Shown in pieces: positions 8,229 to 17,100 of a DNA stretch of 34,711 bases. The stretch lies in the NCBI GenBank assembly GCA_021107705.1, contig JAIOSJ010000341.1:1-34711 (forward strand), written 5' to 3'. A model generated the notes under the pieces. That model was not told the DNA's origin and did no database searches. It was given only the letters and a program-made list of their open reading frames with translations. The stretch comes from Thermoanaerobaculales bacterium. Lineage in GTDB: Bacteria; Acidobacteriota; Thermoanaerobaculia; Thermoanaerobaculales; Sulfomarinibacteraceae. A program made the position numbers and the translations under genes. The first letter of the stretch is position 1. Every line of letters begins with the position of its first letter.

Positions 8229-9299
8229 TTGGACGAGATGGTTGCTGAGGCGGACTCGTCACCGAGTCCGCCTCAGACTTCACGGCGACGCCGTCTGGCG
8301 GATTGGGCTTACCGTCTGGCGACCGAAGGTCAAAGTCCCGGTGCACAGGCGACGGCGATAGGCTTGGGTGTCTTTATCGGCGCGACCCCTTTCTACGGGC
8401 TTCACATCATCATGGTCCTGTTGGTCGCTCGTTTGGCCGGGCTCAGCCGGGTGAAGATGCTGGCGGCATCAATGATCTCAAACCCTCTCTTTGCTCCTTT
8501 TCTGGTGTGGGCGGAGCTGCAGGTCGGTAATCGTCTCCTGCGGGGTCGCTGGTTCCCCATGGTGCCCGCCGATCTTGAGGTTACGTCACTGTGGCATTTG
8601 AGCGCCGATCTTCTGGTTGGAGCCCTGGTCGTGGGCGGTGCTCTCGGCATGGTTTCAGGGCTGGTGATCTGGTGGTGGATTCCGAGAGGCGTCGAAGCCA
8701 ATGAGAGGCGGCGCAAGGTCGAGTTGGCGGCGGAGCGATTCCTCGATGTCGGGCTCCTCGAGTGGTGGCGAAGTCGTCGCGAACTCTGCGGAAATCCCCA
8801 GCTTGCTCAGAGGGTTTCCGAAGGTGAGTTTGCCCCTGGGGGGCGTTTTCTGGACCTGGGATGTGGCAACGGCGCTCTATTGTCTCTCGCCCTCGAGGTC
8901 GAAGAAAATCGGGCAAGTCGGGACTTCACCGGGGTGACCCTCAACGCGGAGGCGGCCCGCAACGGACGTGTGGCTCTCGGACCAAAGGTCAGCATTGAGG
9001 TCGGGGATCCGGCGGTTTGGCCTCTTCCTCCGGCGGATACGATTGTCGTATGGTACAGCAAGAGACGGAATGCTCCCAACGTGGATGAAAGGCTCGTCAA
9101 GAGGATGTACGAAGCCCTTGGCCCCGGTGGTGTCGCTGTGGTTGCCGGCTCCGGGGGGCGTTTTCCAATTGCCAAGAGCGAGGGGTTGGACGACCTGGAA
9201 AATCTTTTCGAGGCGGTCGGTTTTGTCGTTGAAAGGGCACCTCGGTTGCCGCACGACCTGCATCGCTCCCGCCTCGTCGTTGCGAGGAAAGACGGGTGA
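8229..9299 (+). CDS. DUF2062 membrane domain fused to a class I SAM methyltransferase
   Basis: Residues about 15-160 form a DUF2062 domain with hydrophobic helices and the typical GLGVFIGATPFYGLH segment. Residues about 170-350 form a class I methyltransferase whose SAM-binding motif is RFLDLGCGNGALL. DUF2062 is usually alone or attached to glycosyltransferases, so this pairing would place a methyltransferase at the membrane. The motif at the expected end of strand 4 (ADTIVVWYSKRRNAPN) is not a DNA or tRNA methylase signature, so the substrate is unknown. The start is TTG at 8229 (six bases after the upstream stop) or ATG at 8238; neither has a clear ribosome site. Confidence 0.75.
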   Translation: MDEMVAEADSSPSPPQTSRRRRLADWAYRLATEGQSPGAQATAIGLGVFIGATPFYGLHIIMVLLVARLAGLSRVKMLAASMISNPLFAPFLVWAELQVGNRLLRGRWFPMVPADLEVTSLWHLSADLLVGALVVGGALGMVSGLVIWWWIPRGVEANERRRKVELAAERFLDVGLLEWWRSRRELCGNPQLAQRVSEGEFAPGGRFLDLGCGNGALLSLALEVEENRASRDFTGVTLNAEAARNGRVALGPKVSIEVGDPAVWPLPPADTIVVWYSKRRNAPNVDERLVKRMYEALGPGGVAVVAGSGGRFPIAKSEGLDDLENLFEAVGFVVERAPRLPHDLHRSRLVVARKDG

Positions 9300-9308
9300 C
9301 AGAGAAAG

Positions 9309-9332
9309 GCGCCGCGGCCGAAACCGCGGCGC
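9309..9332. terminator. bidirectional hairpin between convergent genes
   Basis: A perfect 9-bp inverted repeat (GCGCCGCGG/CCGCGGCGC) with a 6-nt loop lies between the stop of the plus-strand methyltransferase fusion and the stop of the minus-strand exported protein. There is no long U-tract on either strand. The position makes a shared transcription end likely. Confidence 0.6.
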
Positions 9333-9358
9333 TGTGGATTCACCTTCTCTTCAATAGG

Positions 9359-11695
9359 TTAACGTCTTCGAGCAGGGCTTGGCCGCGCACCCGTCGATGG
9401 CCGGCTCATGCTTCTGGATGAGGATGAGGGACGGGAACTCATCTGGCTCGAGCGAGTACTACCCCGTTGGCGGGCGTTGTAGTCCCGATTGAGGGTTCCG
9501 GTCGAAGGCCGCGTCGAGGGTGAACTGGGCCTGGTCGATGGCCGTGTCGAAGGAGAAGCAGGCCGAGTCGATGGCGTGGCGGGCCGGGTCGACGGACGTG
9601 TTGAGGGCGATGTCGGCCGGGTCGAGGGCGTTGCGGGTCGCGTGGACGGTGTCGTCGGCTTTGCCGACGGCCGCGAGCTGTCACCCCTCGACGGGGTGCG
9701 ATCGGTCGTAGACCAGCCCCCGTCTTTGCGCCGGTCCCAACTGCCGTCGGTGTTGCGTCGATAGACGTTGCCGCTTCGATCCGTGTAGACGTTGTTGGCT
9801 CGATCGCGAGCCACTGCCGGCCTCTGACCGGCCTGGTCCCGGGAACTGACCACTCGGTCCCTATTCACCGGTCGGTTGTAGATATTGTTGTTGATGTTGA
9901 TGGTGTTGCCCCCGCCATAGTGCACCGGTCGATTTGATCCATGGTGTCGCCCGTGGTAATAACCGGCCCGATATCCCGCTCGATATCCGGCGCCGTAGGG
10001 CATCGGATAGGGGCGATAGTATGCGGGTCCCCACCATCCACCGTAGCGTGGATAGCCGCCGTACCCTCCCCATCCTATCGTCAGGTGGAAGGGACCTGTG
10101 CTGTAGCTGAGTCCGAAGCCCCATCCATACCAGGGGTTGTAGCGCACGTGGAATCCCCAGGTAGAAGGTCGCGGGTAGTAGTAGTACGGGGTGTACCACG
10201 GTCGGTAGTAATAACCGGTGCCGTAGACAACGCAACTGTGAGAGACATAAGAACCGGTGTAACCCGGCGTGTAACCCACGTAGATCACCTCGGGGGTTGC
10301 CTGGTAGACCTTGACATAGGTGACGTTGTACAACGGATTCGAGGGTGGAATGGTGTAAATGGAGTCAGGGATGGTCTCGCAGACGACCCACGGTCCGGTG
10401 GCTCTCGGGGACACATACCAGACGCCTTGCTCGCACCAATAGTATTGATTCTCAGCGAAAACCACCGAGGAAGCCGTGTTGACCCCATACGTCAAGCCGG
10501 TACCCTCGATGGGCTCGAACTTCGGTTCTCCGTCGTATTCAACCTTCGAGGTTGCGCTTCCTCTCTTGACTGCTGCCGTCTGAGGAATGCTCTGTTCGAG
10601 CATGGCTTCCTTGCTTTCGTCGGTCCCGGCGATACTGGCTTTCAGGTAGCCGATATCCGAATCGGCCGGAATCTCTAGAAAAGACCCGGGAACCTCGTCA
10701 TTGGGGACCCATTCCCAGGGCCCTTCTCCCAGGTTCTTCGATTGGTACCAACGGCCCGACAGAAGCACATAGTAATTCTGGCTCGTGATGTCGAAGATCA
10801 CATCTGAATCGGTGTTGCTCACTTCCAGAATGTCGTTGCCTTCAATCGGCTCGAGTTCAGGTTCGCCGTCAATGAAAATCAGTTCGGCAGGGACCGTTGA
10901 AACGACGATCTCCGGGATGCGTGTGTCCAATTTGGGCTCATCCTCACCTTGAGGGACCGGCTGCTCCTCCCTCTGTTTCTTGAGCTGTTCGTTGATTTTC
11001 GCCACCTCTTTGGGCAGGTTTGAGGTCTGCTTCCACGAGCCGGTAATATCCCTCGTCTCAAACCACAGCTTGTCGGTGGCCAAGAAGAAATCCTTCTTGT
11101 ACTTGACCATCACGTAGGGTGTGTTGACGACCCGCTGGACTTTCGTATCTTCGATCTCCTGGAACTTGGGCTCGCCGTCAATCAGGACCAACATCGCTGG
11201 TTTGTCCTTAAAAATGATCTTTGGTGGATCGTGTTTGAGGGCGGCATCTCTCGCGTCCTCGTGGGCCGCAAGATCGAGGGAGGGCAGCAGACGGTCCAGG
11301 TCGACCTCGTAAACCCAATCGTCCATTTCCTCTTCCAGGATGTCGATCAATTTCTGCTGTTGTTCTTCCTTCGCGTCCGGGAAGCGGGCCGCCGGTATGG
11401 AAACCTCGTAAAAACGAACCACTCGCGTCGCTTTGTTGGTCTCGAAATGGCCGGTGATCCAGATGGCGCCGAAGACCGGCTCGTCTCCGGCCGCCTTTAC
11501 CACCGAGACGGCCGCACGGGCTTCGAATATATTGCCCTCCCAGGAGTCGATCTGCGGTTGGTACATTGTGATCGAGGCGCCGACTGCCTCGACTATTTTC
11601 GGCCAATCGCGCTGGTCGTCGCCGGCTGCCGTGCCGATAGTCGTCATGAGAATCAGGGCGATGGCGAGAGTACCGAAGGTCTTTTTGGAAATCAT
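9359..11695 (-). CDS. large exported repeat protein (carbohydrate-binding V/XII-like), Tyr/Gly-rich with Ser-Thr-Arg-Pro tail
   Basis: The 778-residue protein has a signal peptide (about 1-24, ending GTAAG). Three tandem modules (about 165-265, 270-365, 385-455) each begin with a DGEP segment. Each then has a central N-x-x-x-x-V strand, a W and a GxW-x-x-x-x-x-(V/I)P ending. Proteins of this build are often labelled carbohydrate-binding family V/XII-like. A Tyr/Trp/Gly-rich segment (about 480-600) follows, then a basic Ser/Thr/Arg/Pro repeat tail. AAGGAG precedes the ATG. No enzyme motif is seen. A surface or envelope structural role is inferred. Confidence 0.75.
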   Translation of the reverse strand: MISKKTFGTLAIALILMTTIGTAAGDDQRDWPKIVEAVGASITMYQPQIDSWEGNIFEARAAVSVVKAAGDEPVFGAIWITGHFETNKATRVVRFYEVSIPAARFPDAKEEQQQKLIDILEEEMDDWVYEVDLDRLLPSLDLAAHEDARDAALKHDPPKIIFKDKPAMLVLIDGEPKFQEIEDTKVQRVVNTPYVMVKYKKDFFLATDKLWFETRDITGSWKQTSNLPKEVAKINEQLKKQREEQPVPQGEDEPKLDTRIPEIVVSTVPAELIFIDGEPELEPIEGNDILEVSNTDSDVIFDITSQNYYVLLSGRWYQSKNLGEGPWEWVPNDEVPGSFLEIPADSDIGYLKASIAGTDESKEAMLEQSIPQTAAVKRGSATSKVEYDGEPKFEPIEGTGLTYGVNTASSVVFAENQYYWCEQGVWYVSPRATGPWVVCETIPDSIYTIPPSNPLYNVTYVKVYQATPEVIYVGYTPGYTGSYVSHSCVVYGTGYYYRPWYTPYYYYPRPSTWGFHVRYNPWYGWGFGLSYSTGPFHLTIGWGGYGGYPRYGGWWGPAYYRPYPMPYGAGYRAGYRAGYYHGRHHGSNRPVHYGGGNTININNNIYNRPVNRDRVVSSRDQAGQRPAVARDRANNVYTDRSGNVYRRNTDGSWDRRKDGGWSTTDRTPSRGDSSRPSAKPTTPSTRPATPSTRPTSPSTRPSTRPATPSTRPASPSTRPSTRPSSPSTRPSTGTLNRDYNARQRGSTRSSQMSSRPSSSSRSMSRPSTGARPSPARRR
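9497..9661 (-). repeat. tandem repeat coding for PSTRPx(T/S)-type units
   Basis: Residues 679-733 of the exported protein are an almost uninterrupted series of STRPATP, STRPTSP, STRPSTRP and STRPASP units. At DNA level this is a purine/pyrimidine-biased imperfect repeat of about 165 bp. Copy number is likely to vary by slippage. The product is a basic, proline-rich, disordered tail. Confidence 0.8.
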
Positions 11696-11900
11696 GGCGT
11701 AACTCCTTGGAGGTCGTTTCTGACCTTGAAGAACATAGTGTAACTGTTTTTCATTGCCCTACACCCTCTTGGCCGCAATACACATGTGCCTATTGGTTCT
11801 TAACCTCTTCTTCCTGGCTTCTTGGATCCTTATTATAGATCCCCCCGCGCACCAAGGATGCATACCGTCCCAGTTTTGGCTGTGGCTTCGCCGTTTTGGG

Positions 11901-12794
11901 TCAGGACCCTGCGGCAAAGGCCAGCGAAAGTCCCAAAACGGAGTTCGTTGCCAGGTTCCACATAACGTTGGCGCCCAGGGCGGGGATGGGAACATCGCCA
12001 TCTGCGGAACCGAGGGCCCACCTTAGAGGGCCGACCAGCAGGATGGAGGGAATAAGGGCTATGAGGGCGACCGAGGGGAGAATGCCCCACGCTACGGCGC
12101 CGACAAGAGCCGCAGGAACCGCAAACCCGGCGAGAGCGTAGATTCGGGCAGCAGTCTTCCTGCCGCAGAGCAACACGAGGTTGCGCCTGCCACCGCGACG
12201 GTCCGCCTCCTCGTCGGGGAATTCGTTGAGCAGCAGGAGATTGAAAGTCATGAAGAAGGCGGGCAGCGAGGCGGCGACGGCAGCGGCTCCGAGACGACCG
12301 TCCTGAACCAGGGCCGCGCCCAGCACCGGAAGGGCGCCGAGGCCCAGACCGGCGGCTGTCTCGCCCAGACCTACTCGGGCCAAGCTATCGGTATAGGTGA
12401 GCACCACGATCGCTCCGACGAGGATGAGAGGAACCATGGGCCAGCCGATTTTCACCAGGAAGAAAGCACCGGCGCCGGCGCCGACCAGGCTGCAGATGAT
12501 TCCGAATACAGTCGCAGTACGAGGGCTCATGGCGCCGGAGGGCAGGGTGCCGCTGCCGCCGGAAAAGGGTGTGGCTTTGGTTTCGAGGTCGATGCCCGTT
12601 CGCAGATCGCTCACCTCGTTGAAGATGTTGACCGCCATGTGCAACGCAACCAAACCGATCAGGGCGACCACGGTTCTCAGCCAGGAAAATGACCCGTCAT
12701 AACTGGAGGCGCCGGCGCCGCAGATGACGAGAGTTATCGGTAGGATCAGAAAAGGGGCCCGCGCCACACCGAAGAAAGCACTTGTTTGAGTCAT
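11901..12794 (-). CDS. UbiA-family prenyltransferase (MenA-like)
   Basis: The 297-residue integral membrane protein has about eight hydrophobic helices. Both Asp-rich prenyl-diphosphate/magnesium sites are present: NIFNEVSDLRTGID (about residues 58-71) and NEFPDEEADRRGGRR (about 190-204). The second resembles MenA-type 1,4-dihydroxy-2-naphthoate prenyltransferases of menaquinone synthesis. Other UbiA branches (heme O, chlorophyll or archaeal-type lipids) cannot be excluded. No other menaquinone gene is in the window. It begins 6 bases after the DUF4136 lipoprotein gene, so it is probably translated from the same transcript. Confidence 0.85.
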   Translation of the reverse strand: MTQTSAFFGVARAPFLILPITLVICGAGASSYDGSFSWLRTVVALIGLVALHMAVNIFNEVSDLRTGIDLETKATPFSGGSGTLPSGAMSPRTATVFGIICSLVGAGAGAFFLVKIGWPMVPLILVGAIVVLTYTDSLARVGLGETAAGLGLGALPVLGAALVQDGRLGAAAVAASLPAFFMTFNLLLLNEFPDEEADRRGGRRNLVLLCGRKTAARIYALAGFAVPAALVGAVAWGILPSVALIALIPSILLVGPLRWALGSADGDVPIPALGANVMWNLATNSVLGLSLAFAAGS

Positions 12795-12800
12795 GTCGCG

Positions 12801-13322
12801 TTAGGAACCCGGTGGAAAGTCGTACAGGAGTTTCGCCGCGGCATTTCTGATGCGTTTCTCGGACGAGTCCTTCTGCGAAAGAGCCTTGGAGAGGGTGCCT
12901 CGCCAGACCAACTGTCTGTCGCCACGATCAATGACATCGACAATCATGGTTCCAACCTCATACTGGTAAACATCGGTGTAACCCATGTGCCAGCCGCCCC
13001 AGTAGCCGTAACCCCAGCCGGATGAGTACATCTGTAAATGGCTCTCGGTACTTGTGTAGTAGGTGATGTGGATGTCGGCCTTGGCCGGTGACGTTTGGCT
13101 CATTCCCTTGGCGATGAGGTCTTCGGCGATGGCCCGGCGAATGCGTGTGTCGACGATTTGGTTCGGTTGACGGGGCTGGTGTTCCGCTCCGGTGTGGTCG
13201 AACCAGGCAAAAGTCTTGAATTTGGTGAAATCCGCATGGTGATCCCAGTCCGTCTTGACGGTGATCGAGGAACATGCGGCCAGCAACACGAAGGCAACAA
13301 CGGCGAGATATTTGAATTTCAT
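12801..13322 (-). CDS. DUF4136 lipoprotein
   Basis: The 173-residue lipoprotein has lipobox LLAAC (Cys near residue 17) followed by the DUF4136 opening SSITVKTDWDHHADFTKFKT with its FAWF segment. It ends in the usual strand-rich domain (VGTMIVDVIDRGDRQLVWRG). AGGAGGAGG lies just upstream of the ATG. The family is widespread in Gram-negative envelopes with no assigned activity. The gene is divergent from the mini-lipoprotein at 13404, which copies the start of this domain. Confidence 0.88.
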   Translation of the reverse strand: MKFKYLAVVAFVLLAACSSITVKTDWDHHADFTKFKTFAWFDHTGAEHQPRQPNQIVDTRIRRAIAEDLIAKGMSQTSPAKADIHITYYTSTESHLQMYSSGWGYGYWGGWHMGYTDVYQYEVGTMIVDVIDRGDRQLVWRGTLSKALSQKDSSEKRIRNAAAKLLYDFPPGS

Positions 13323-13403
13323 GGACCCTCCTCCTGCACGGCGAATGTAACACGCATCTTGGCCGGATTTCTTCCAACGTGGATGATGTTAGGATGAGCC
13401 ATC

Positions 13404-13556
13404 ATGAAGACAAGTTCAGCAATAACTCCGCCGTTACTCCTCAAGGTCCTGGCTGTCGTGTGTCTGGCGGCCGGTCTGACTTCTTGTTCCTCCATGAAGG
13501 TTCAGAACGACTGGGACAAAAAGATGTTGGCTGATTTCCCTCCGAAGGGCCCCTGA
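13404..13556 (+). CDS. 50-residue mini-lipoprotein resembling the DUF4136 N-terminus
   Basis: The short gene has a hydrophobic signal helix (LLLKVLAVVCLAAGL), lipobox LTSC, and a mature part of only 23 residues: CSSMKVQNDWDKKM plus LADFPPKGP. The mature start (CSS.(K/T)V..DWD) matches the first residues of the adjacent DUF4136 lipoprotein (CSSITVKTDWDHH) and then stops. AGGA lies upstream of the ATG, and the downstream dehydratase starts 15 bases after its stop. It could be a truncated paralogue or a genuine small lipoprotein; the intact signal and lipobox favour expression. Confidence 0.6.
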   Translation: MKTSSAITPPLLLKVLAVVCLAAGLTSCSSMKVQNDWDKKMLADFPPKGP

Positions 13557-13571
13557 AAATATTTTTGAGGA

Positions 13572-13994
13572 ATGAGGGCTAGGTTGAACATACAACAACT
13601 TCTCCCTCATAGGCCGCCGGCCGTGATTGTGACGGAAATGGTGGGACACAGTGAGACGACTATCCGCTGCCTCGGGTGTGTGCCGGAGGGTCATGCCTGT
13701 GCGGCTGACGGTGTGGTTCCGACCGTTCTGGCTCTCGAGTTCGCGGCGCAGGCGGCGGCGGTGCTGCTCGAGCTTCGGCGGCAGGCCGAAGAACCCGAAA
13801 GCAAATGTCCGGAAAAGGGCTACCTGGCCTCACTTCGTGCAGTGACTCTGGAAATTCCTGACCTGCCTGTGGGCCGGGAGCTTTTTGCAGATATTCGTCT
13901 CGAAACCCGGGTCGGCGCCATGGCCCTCTTTTCGGCCCGGGTGACCCTCGACGGAGAACCTGTCGCTTCCGGCCGCTTTTCGGTGTCAAATTAG
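13572..13994 (+). CDS. hotdog-fold 3-hydroxyacyl-ACP dehydratase-like protein (FabZ/ApeP type)
   Basis: The 140-residue single hotdog domain opens with QQLLPHRPPAVIVTEMV, equivalent to the FabZ active-site His segment (LPHR.P). The central helix LALEFAAQAAAVLL carries the matching acidic residue. It would dehydrate 3-hydroxyacyl-ACP in fatty-acid or aryl-polyene-type synthesis. There are no other acyl-chain genes nearby, so the pathway is open. GAGG sits close to the ATG at 13572; a TTG at 13584 with GAGGGCTAGG upstream is an alternative start. Confidence 0.75.
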   Translation: MRARLNIQQLLPHRPPAVIVTEMVGHSETTIRCLGCVPEGHACAADGVVPTVLALEFAAQAAAVLLELRRQAEEPESKCPEKGYLASLRAVTLEIPDLPVGRELFADIRLETRVGAMALFSARVTLDGEPVASGRFSVSN

Positions 13995-14012
13995 TCTCCT
14001 GATGGGACCAGT

Positions 14013-14180
14013 TTAAATCGGGAAACCCAGGTAGATCCTGAGAGCGCCGTAATCCTTTGCGAAGCGGTAGCCGAGACCGTACCACCGGGGCAACTTCACG
14101 CCCAGGACGGTTGGGGGCGCCGATTTCTGATAAGGTGCTATCGGGCGACGGTGGCCCCCTGGGGGTACTGAGATCGGCAT
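14013..14180 (-). CDS. possible 55-residue protein or remnant of a larger gene
   Basis: In the gap before the 1684-residue gene, the minus strand has an ATG-started ORF of 55 residues. Its C-terminal half reads like conserved protein: VKLPRWYGLGYRFAKDYG then ALRIYLGFPI. The alternating aromatic pattern could be a beta-strand pair at the end of a membrane or enzyme protein. No ribosome site is clear, and its start codon overlaps the divergent gene's ATG. I do not recognise the family; a gene remnant is the likeliest reading. Confidence 0.3.
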   Translation of the reverse strand: MPISVPPGGHRRPIAPYQKSAPPTVLGVKLPRWYGLGYRFAKDYGALRIYLGFPI

Positions 14181-17100
14181 GAGCCCCAATGAAGGCGAGT
14201 CTCAAACGCAACGGCAGACGAGCGGCGATGCCTCGGTCGCCACTCTTGTGGGATCTCTATCATCACAGCTCGAGTTGTTGACGGGTTCTACCGACAGGGT
14301 TCGTTCGTTGTGTGCCAAGATCGGCGAGAATCTGGAACGCCCGCCCTCAGAGGACGACCTCGGGCAGCTCCAAGTCCTGGCTCATTCCCTTCGCACCAAG
14401 ACTGGGACCAGAGTGACTCCTGTTGCCGACCTCCTCGAGACAGTGGTCGCCACCTGCCCCGTGCCATGGACCTTTCTTGCCGAAATGCTGCGAGCCCGAG
14501 ACAAGAAGGTGTCACGACGTGCACTTGAGCAGGCATCCGCGCATGCTGCTTCGGGCGCCATGCCAGTGGAACTCCCCGTCGTCGAATTGTTCGCCGAGCA
14601 GCTCGAGACCGAGGAGGGCCCATTCAGCGACCGGCAGTCGCTCGAGGCCATCGCCGGTATCGTACGGCGAATGCCGGCGCCAATGGGTGGCGACCCCGTC
14701 AAAGCGCTCCTTCTGGACTCCACGAACCAGCATCTAAGCAGGCTCGCAGCGCGGCTCCTCGACCTCAATGATGAGCCGGCGCCGGAGGGCCTTGCCCGGC
14801 GGATGCTCGGTACCGAGGCGTATGAGTATCTCGCCTCCTACCTTGCATTCACCCGCGCCGGTCACAATGATCTTCTCCACCTGTCAGGCCCAGCCCTTGG
14901 TGAATCGCCGGTGGTCGAGGCCCTTCGGCAGGTCGAGGAGGTCCGCGGCGAAGAGCTTCTGAGGCAGGTCATTGCCGAACTCGGTTGGCCCCGGATGGCG
15001 CTAGGCATTGAGGTCAGGCCCATGGCTGGGGTCTGCATCGCCGGCTCGATCCCATTCACGGTCTCGCCTTGGGAGGTCTCCCTGCTCAAGAGCTGCTCAG
15101 ATCAGGTCCGCTGCTCCGGTGAGTGGATGCTGTTCATCGCTCACGGTGGGCTGGCGGCGGAAGAGCGAGGCGGCGTCGATTTCAGTGGGCCCGTTGCCCG
15201 CTTCCGAGGCCTCAACCTTCTTCACTCCGAGCTGTTGGAGGCCATGCTCGACGTCGCGCCTCTGACCATCGACAGAGTGGACAGACTTGTTGCAGGCATG
15301 GATCAGGTCGTCGAGGATTTCATGGTTCTCTTCGCGACCCACAGCGACGAGTGCGCCCTCCTGCCCGATGTCTACGGCGGCCTGCGGCGAGAGATTTTGG
15401 ACGGTCTCGAGGCGGAGGTTGGCGGCCCCTCGATATCCCCTGAAGTGACCCGCCTCACGACGTCTTTCGAGGAACCCGCCAACCTGGGAGAGGTGCGCAC
15501 TCTCCACGGTCTCAAGCGTTACCTCCACCAGAAGGGTCTGGCCCTCGGCTCCCGGTTGGCCGGGGTCCAGAGTGGACCGCAGCGTACGATCGACCTCGTA
15601 CTGGCGCGCCGCGATGGTCTTCACACCATACGCCGGATTCGATACACCGATTTCGAAAGCGGCAATGCAGGTCCTCAGTCCGGCTCGTCTGTTCCGTACT
15701 CCGTTCGGGTTGCCATCGAGGGCTTTGCCCGGCAATTCATCGCCGGCCGTCGACACTTCCCTGATCTGGAGGTCTTTTGTTACGGCAACGAGGTGCACTA
15801 CTACCTCGCCTTCCGCAACCACCCCGCCTTCATCCGCGTCGATTTCTCACCGCCACTGCGTGGTGGAATGGTAGATCTGGAGTTCTTCGGAGTCAGCGCC
15901 TACGAACTCAACCAGCACCCTGCGATCAATTTGGAAGCCATCAGTGTCTTCCTGCGGGAAATTGGTTTCGAGGTCACTTTGGACGACACCCACGTTCACG
16001 CCCGCTGCGACAAGGACTCGGTGCTCGGTCTGGGAGCGCTTTGTGAGCGCGCCGACGCCCTGCTCCGGCTCGCACCGTACTTCATGGACCTGGATTGGAC
16101 CATAGGCTCACTCGATCTCAACGAGGCGGCGCGAAGCAAGCTCATCCGTTCCTGGGCCGCATCGTTCAAACGTTGGGGAGAACTCCCCCTGGACAGGCTT
16201 TTGACACGCGACCATGTAGGGGTGCTGGTCGGGGTCGAAACCGGCCTCGCCGGAGAGCAGGAGGTGGCGTGGTCCGGCGAGGGGGCGTGTCTCGACCGGT
16301 TCAGCACGCCGCTACCACCGGGTTTTTTGAGCCGGCTGCAGGTCACACTCCGCGATCTCGGAGTCGATGGCCCGCCCCTGCTGGAGGATGACGCCGATCG
16401 CATGATGGGACAGATCCAGCTCGAGGACTCCTTCCTCGGCCCCCTGCGTGCGGCAGTTGCTCGAGGTCAGCTGGTGGTCGCCCCCGCCGGCTACAGGAGC
16501 TGCTCGTTCGACGTCTTCGCTGTTGAGCACGAAGTGGAGCGCTTTGCCGAAATACTCTCATCGGGATACCAGGTAGTGGCGCCGCTGGTTGCCGTGGCAC
16601 GGGTAGCGGTCTCACTCGAGCGAATACTCGATTTTCGCACCACCGGTCACGTGGCGGGACGCAAGGTCCAGCGCACCCGGCTCGCTTTGCTTGGCGACGA
16701 GATCGAGATCTACGTGCTCCGCGACGACCAGGACATCATTCGTCTGGCTCTCTACTCACATGGTGACACCCTTTGGCGGGACCGTGAGAGTGTCGATGCC
16801 CCGTGGCGATCGAATGCTTGCAGCGACGCTATTGAACTCGCGACCTTGCTCAGGACCAACGGCTATCTCGCTCCTGGCGCTGAGGTCAAGGTGCCGGAGA
16901 CCCGGGCCGAAGCCCGCGATATCCTGCGCGAAATCGCTGAGGGCAGCTCCCCGCACGAGCCGGGGCCGCTCCCCGGAGAGCGGATGCTCACCGGCCTCCA
17001 GGCGTCGCCGGGGCGGGTCGTGGGCCCCGCAGTCTTCGGAACTGAAGGGCGCCGACCCGAGGAACTCGAGGGCGTCGTGCTCGTGAGTCCCTCGGTGAGC

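Noticed and set aside
7276-8346. 356-residue minus-strand frame opposite the FG-GAP lipoprotein
   Set aside because: The plus strand has a lipobox, ribosome site and five clear FG-GAP repeats; the antisense frame is a by-product of codon bias.
9497-9661. CRISPR array in the repetitive stretch
   Set aside because: The repeats are in-frame coding units of a low-complexity protein tail, with no unique spacers.
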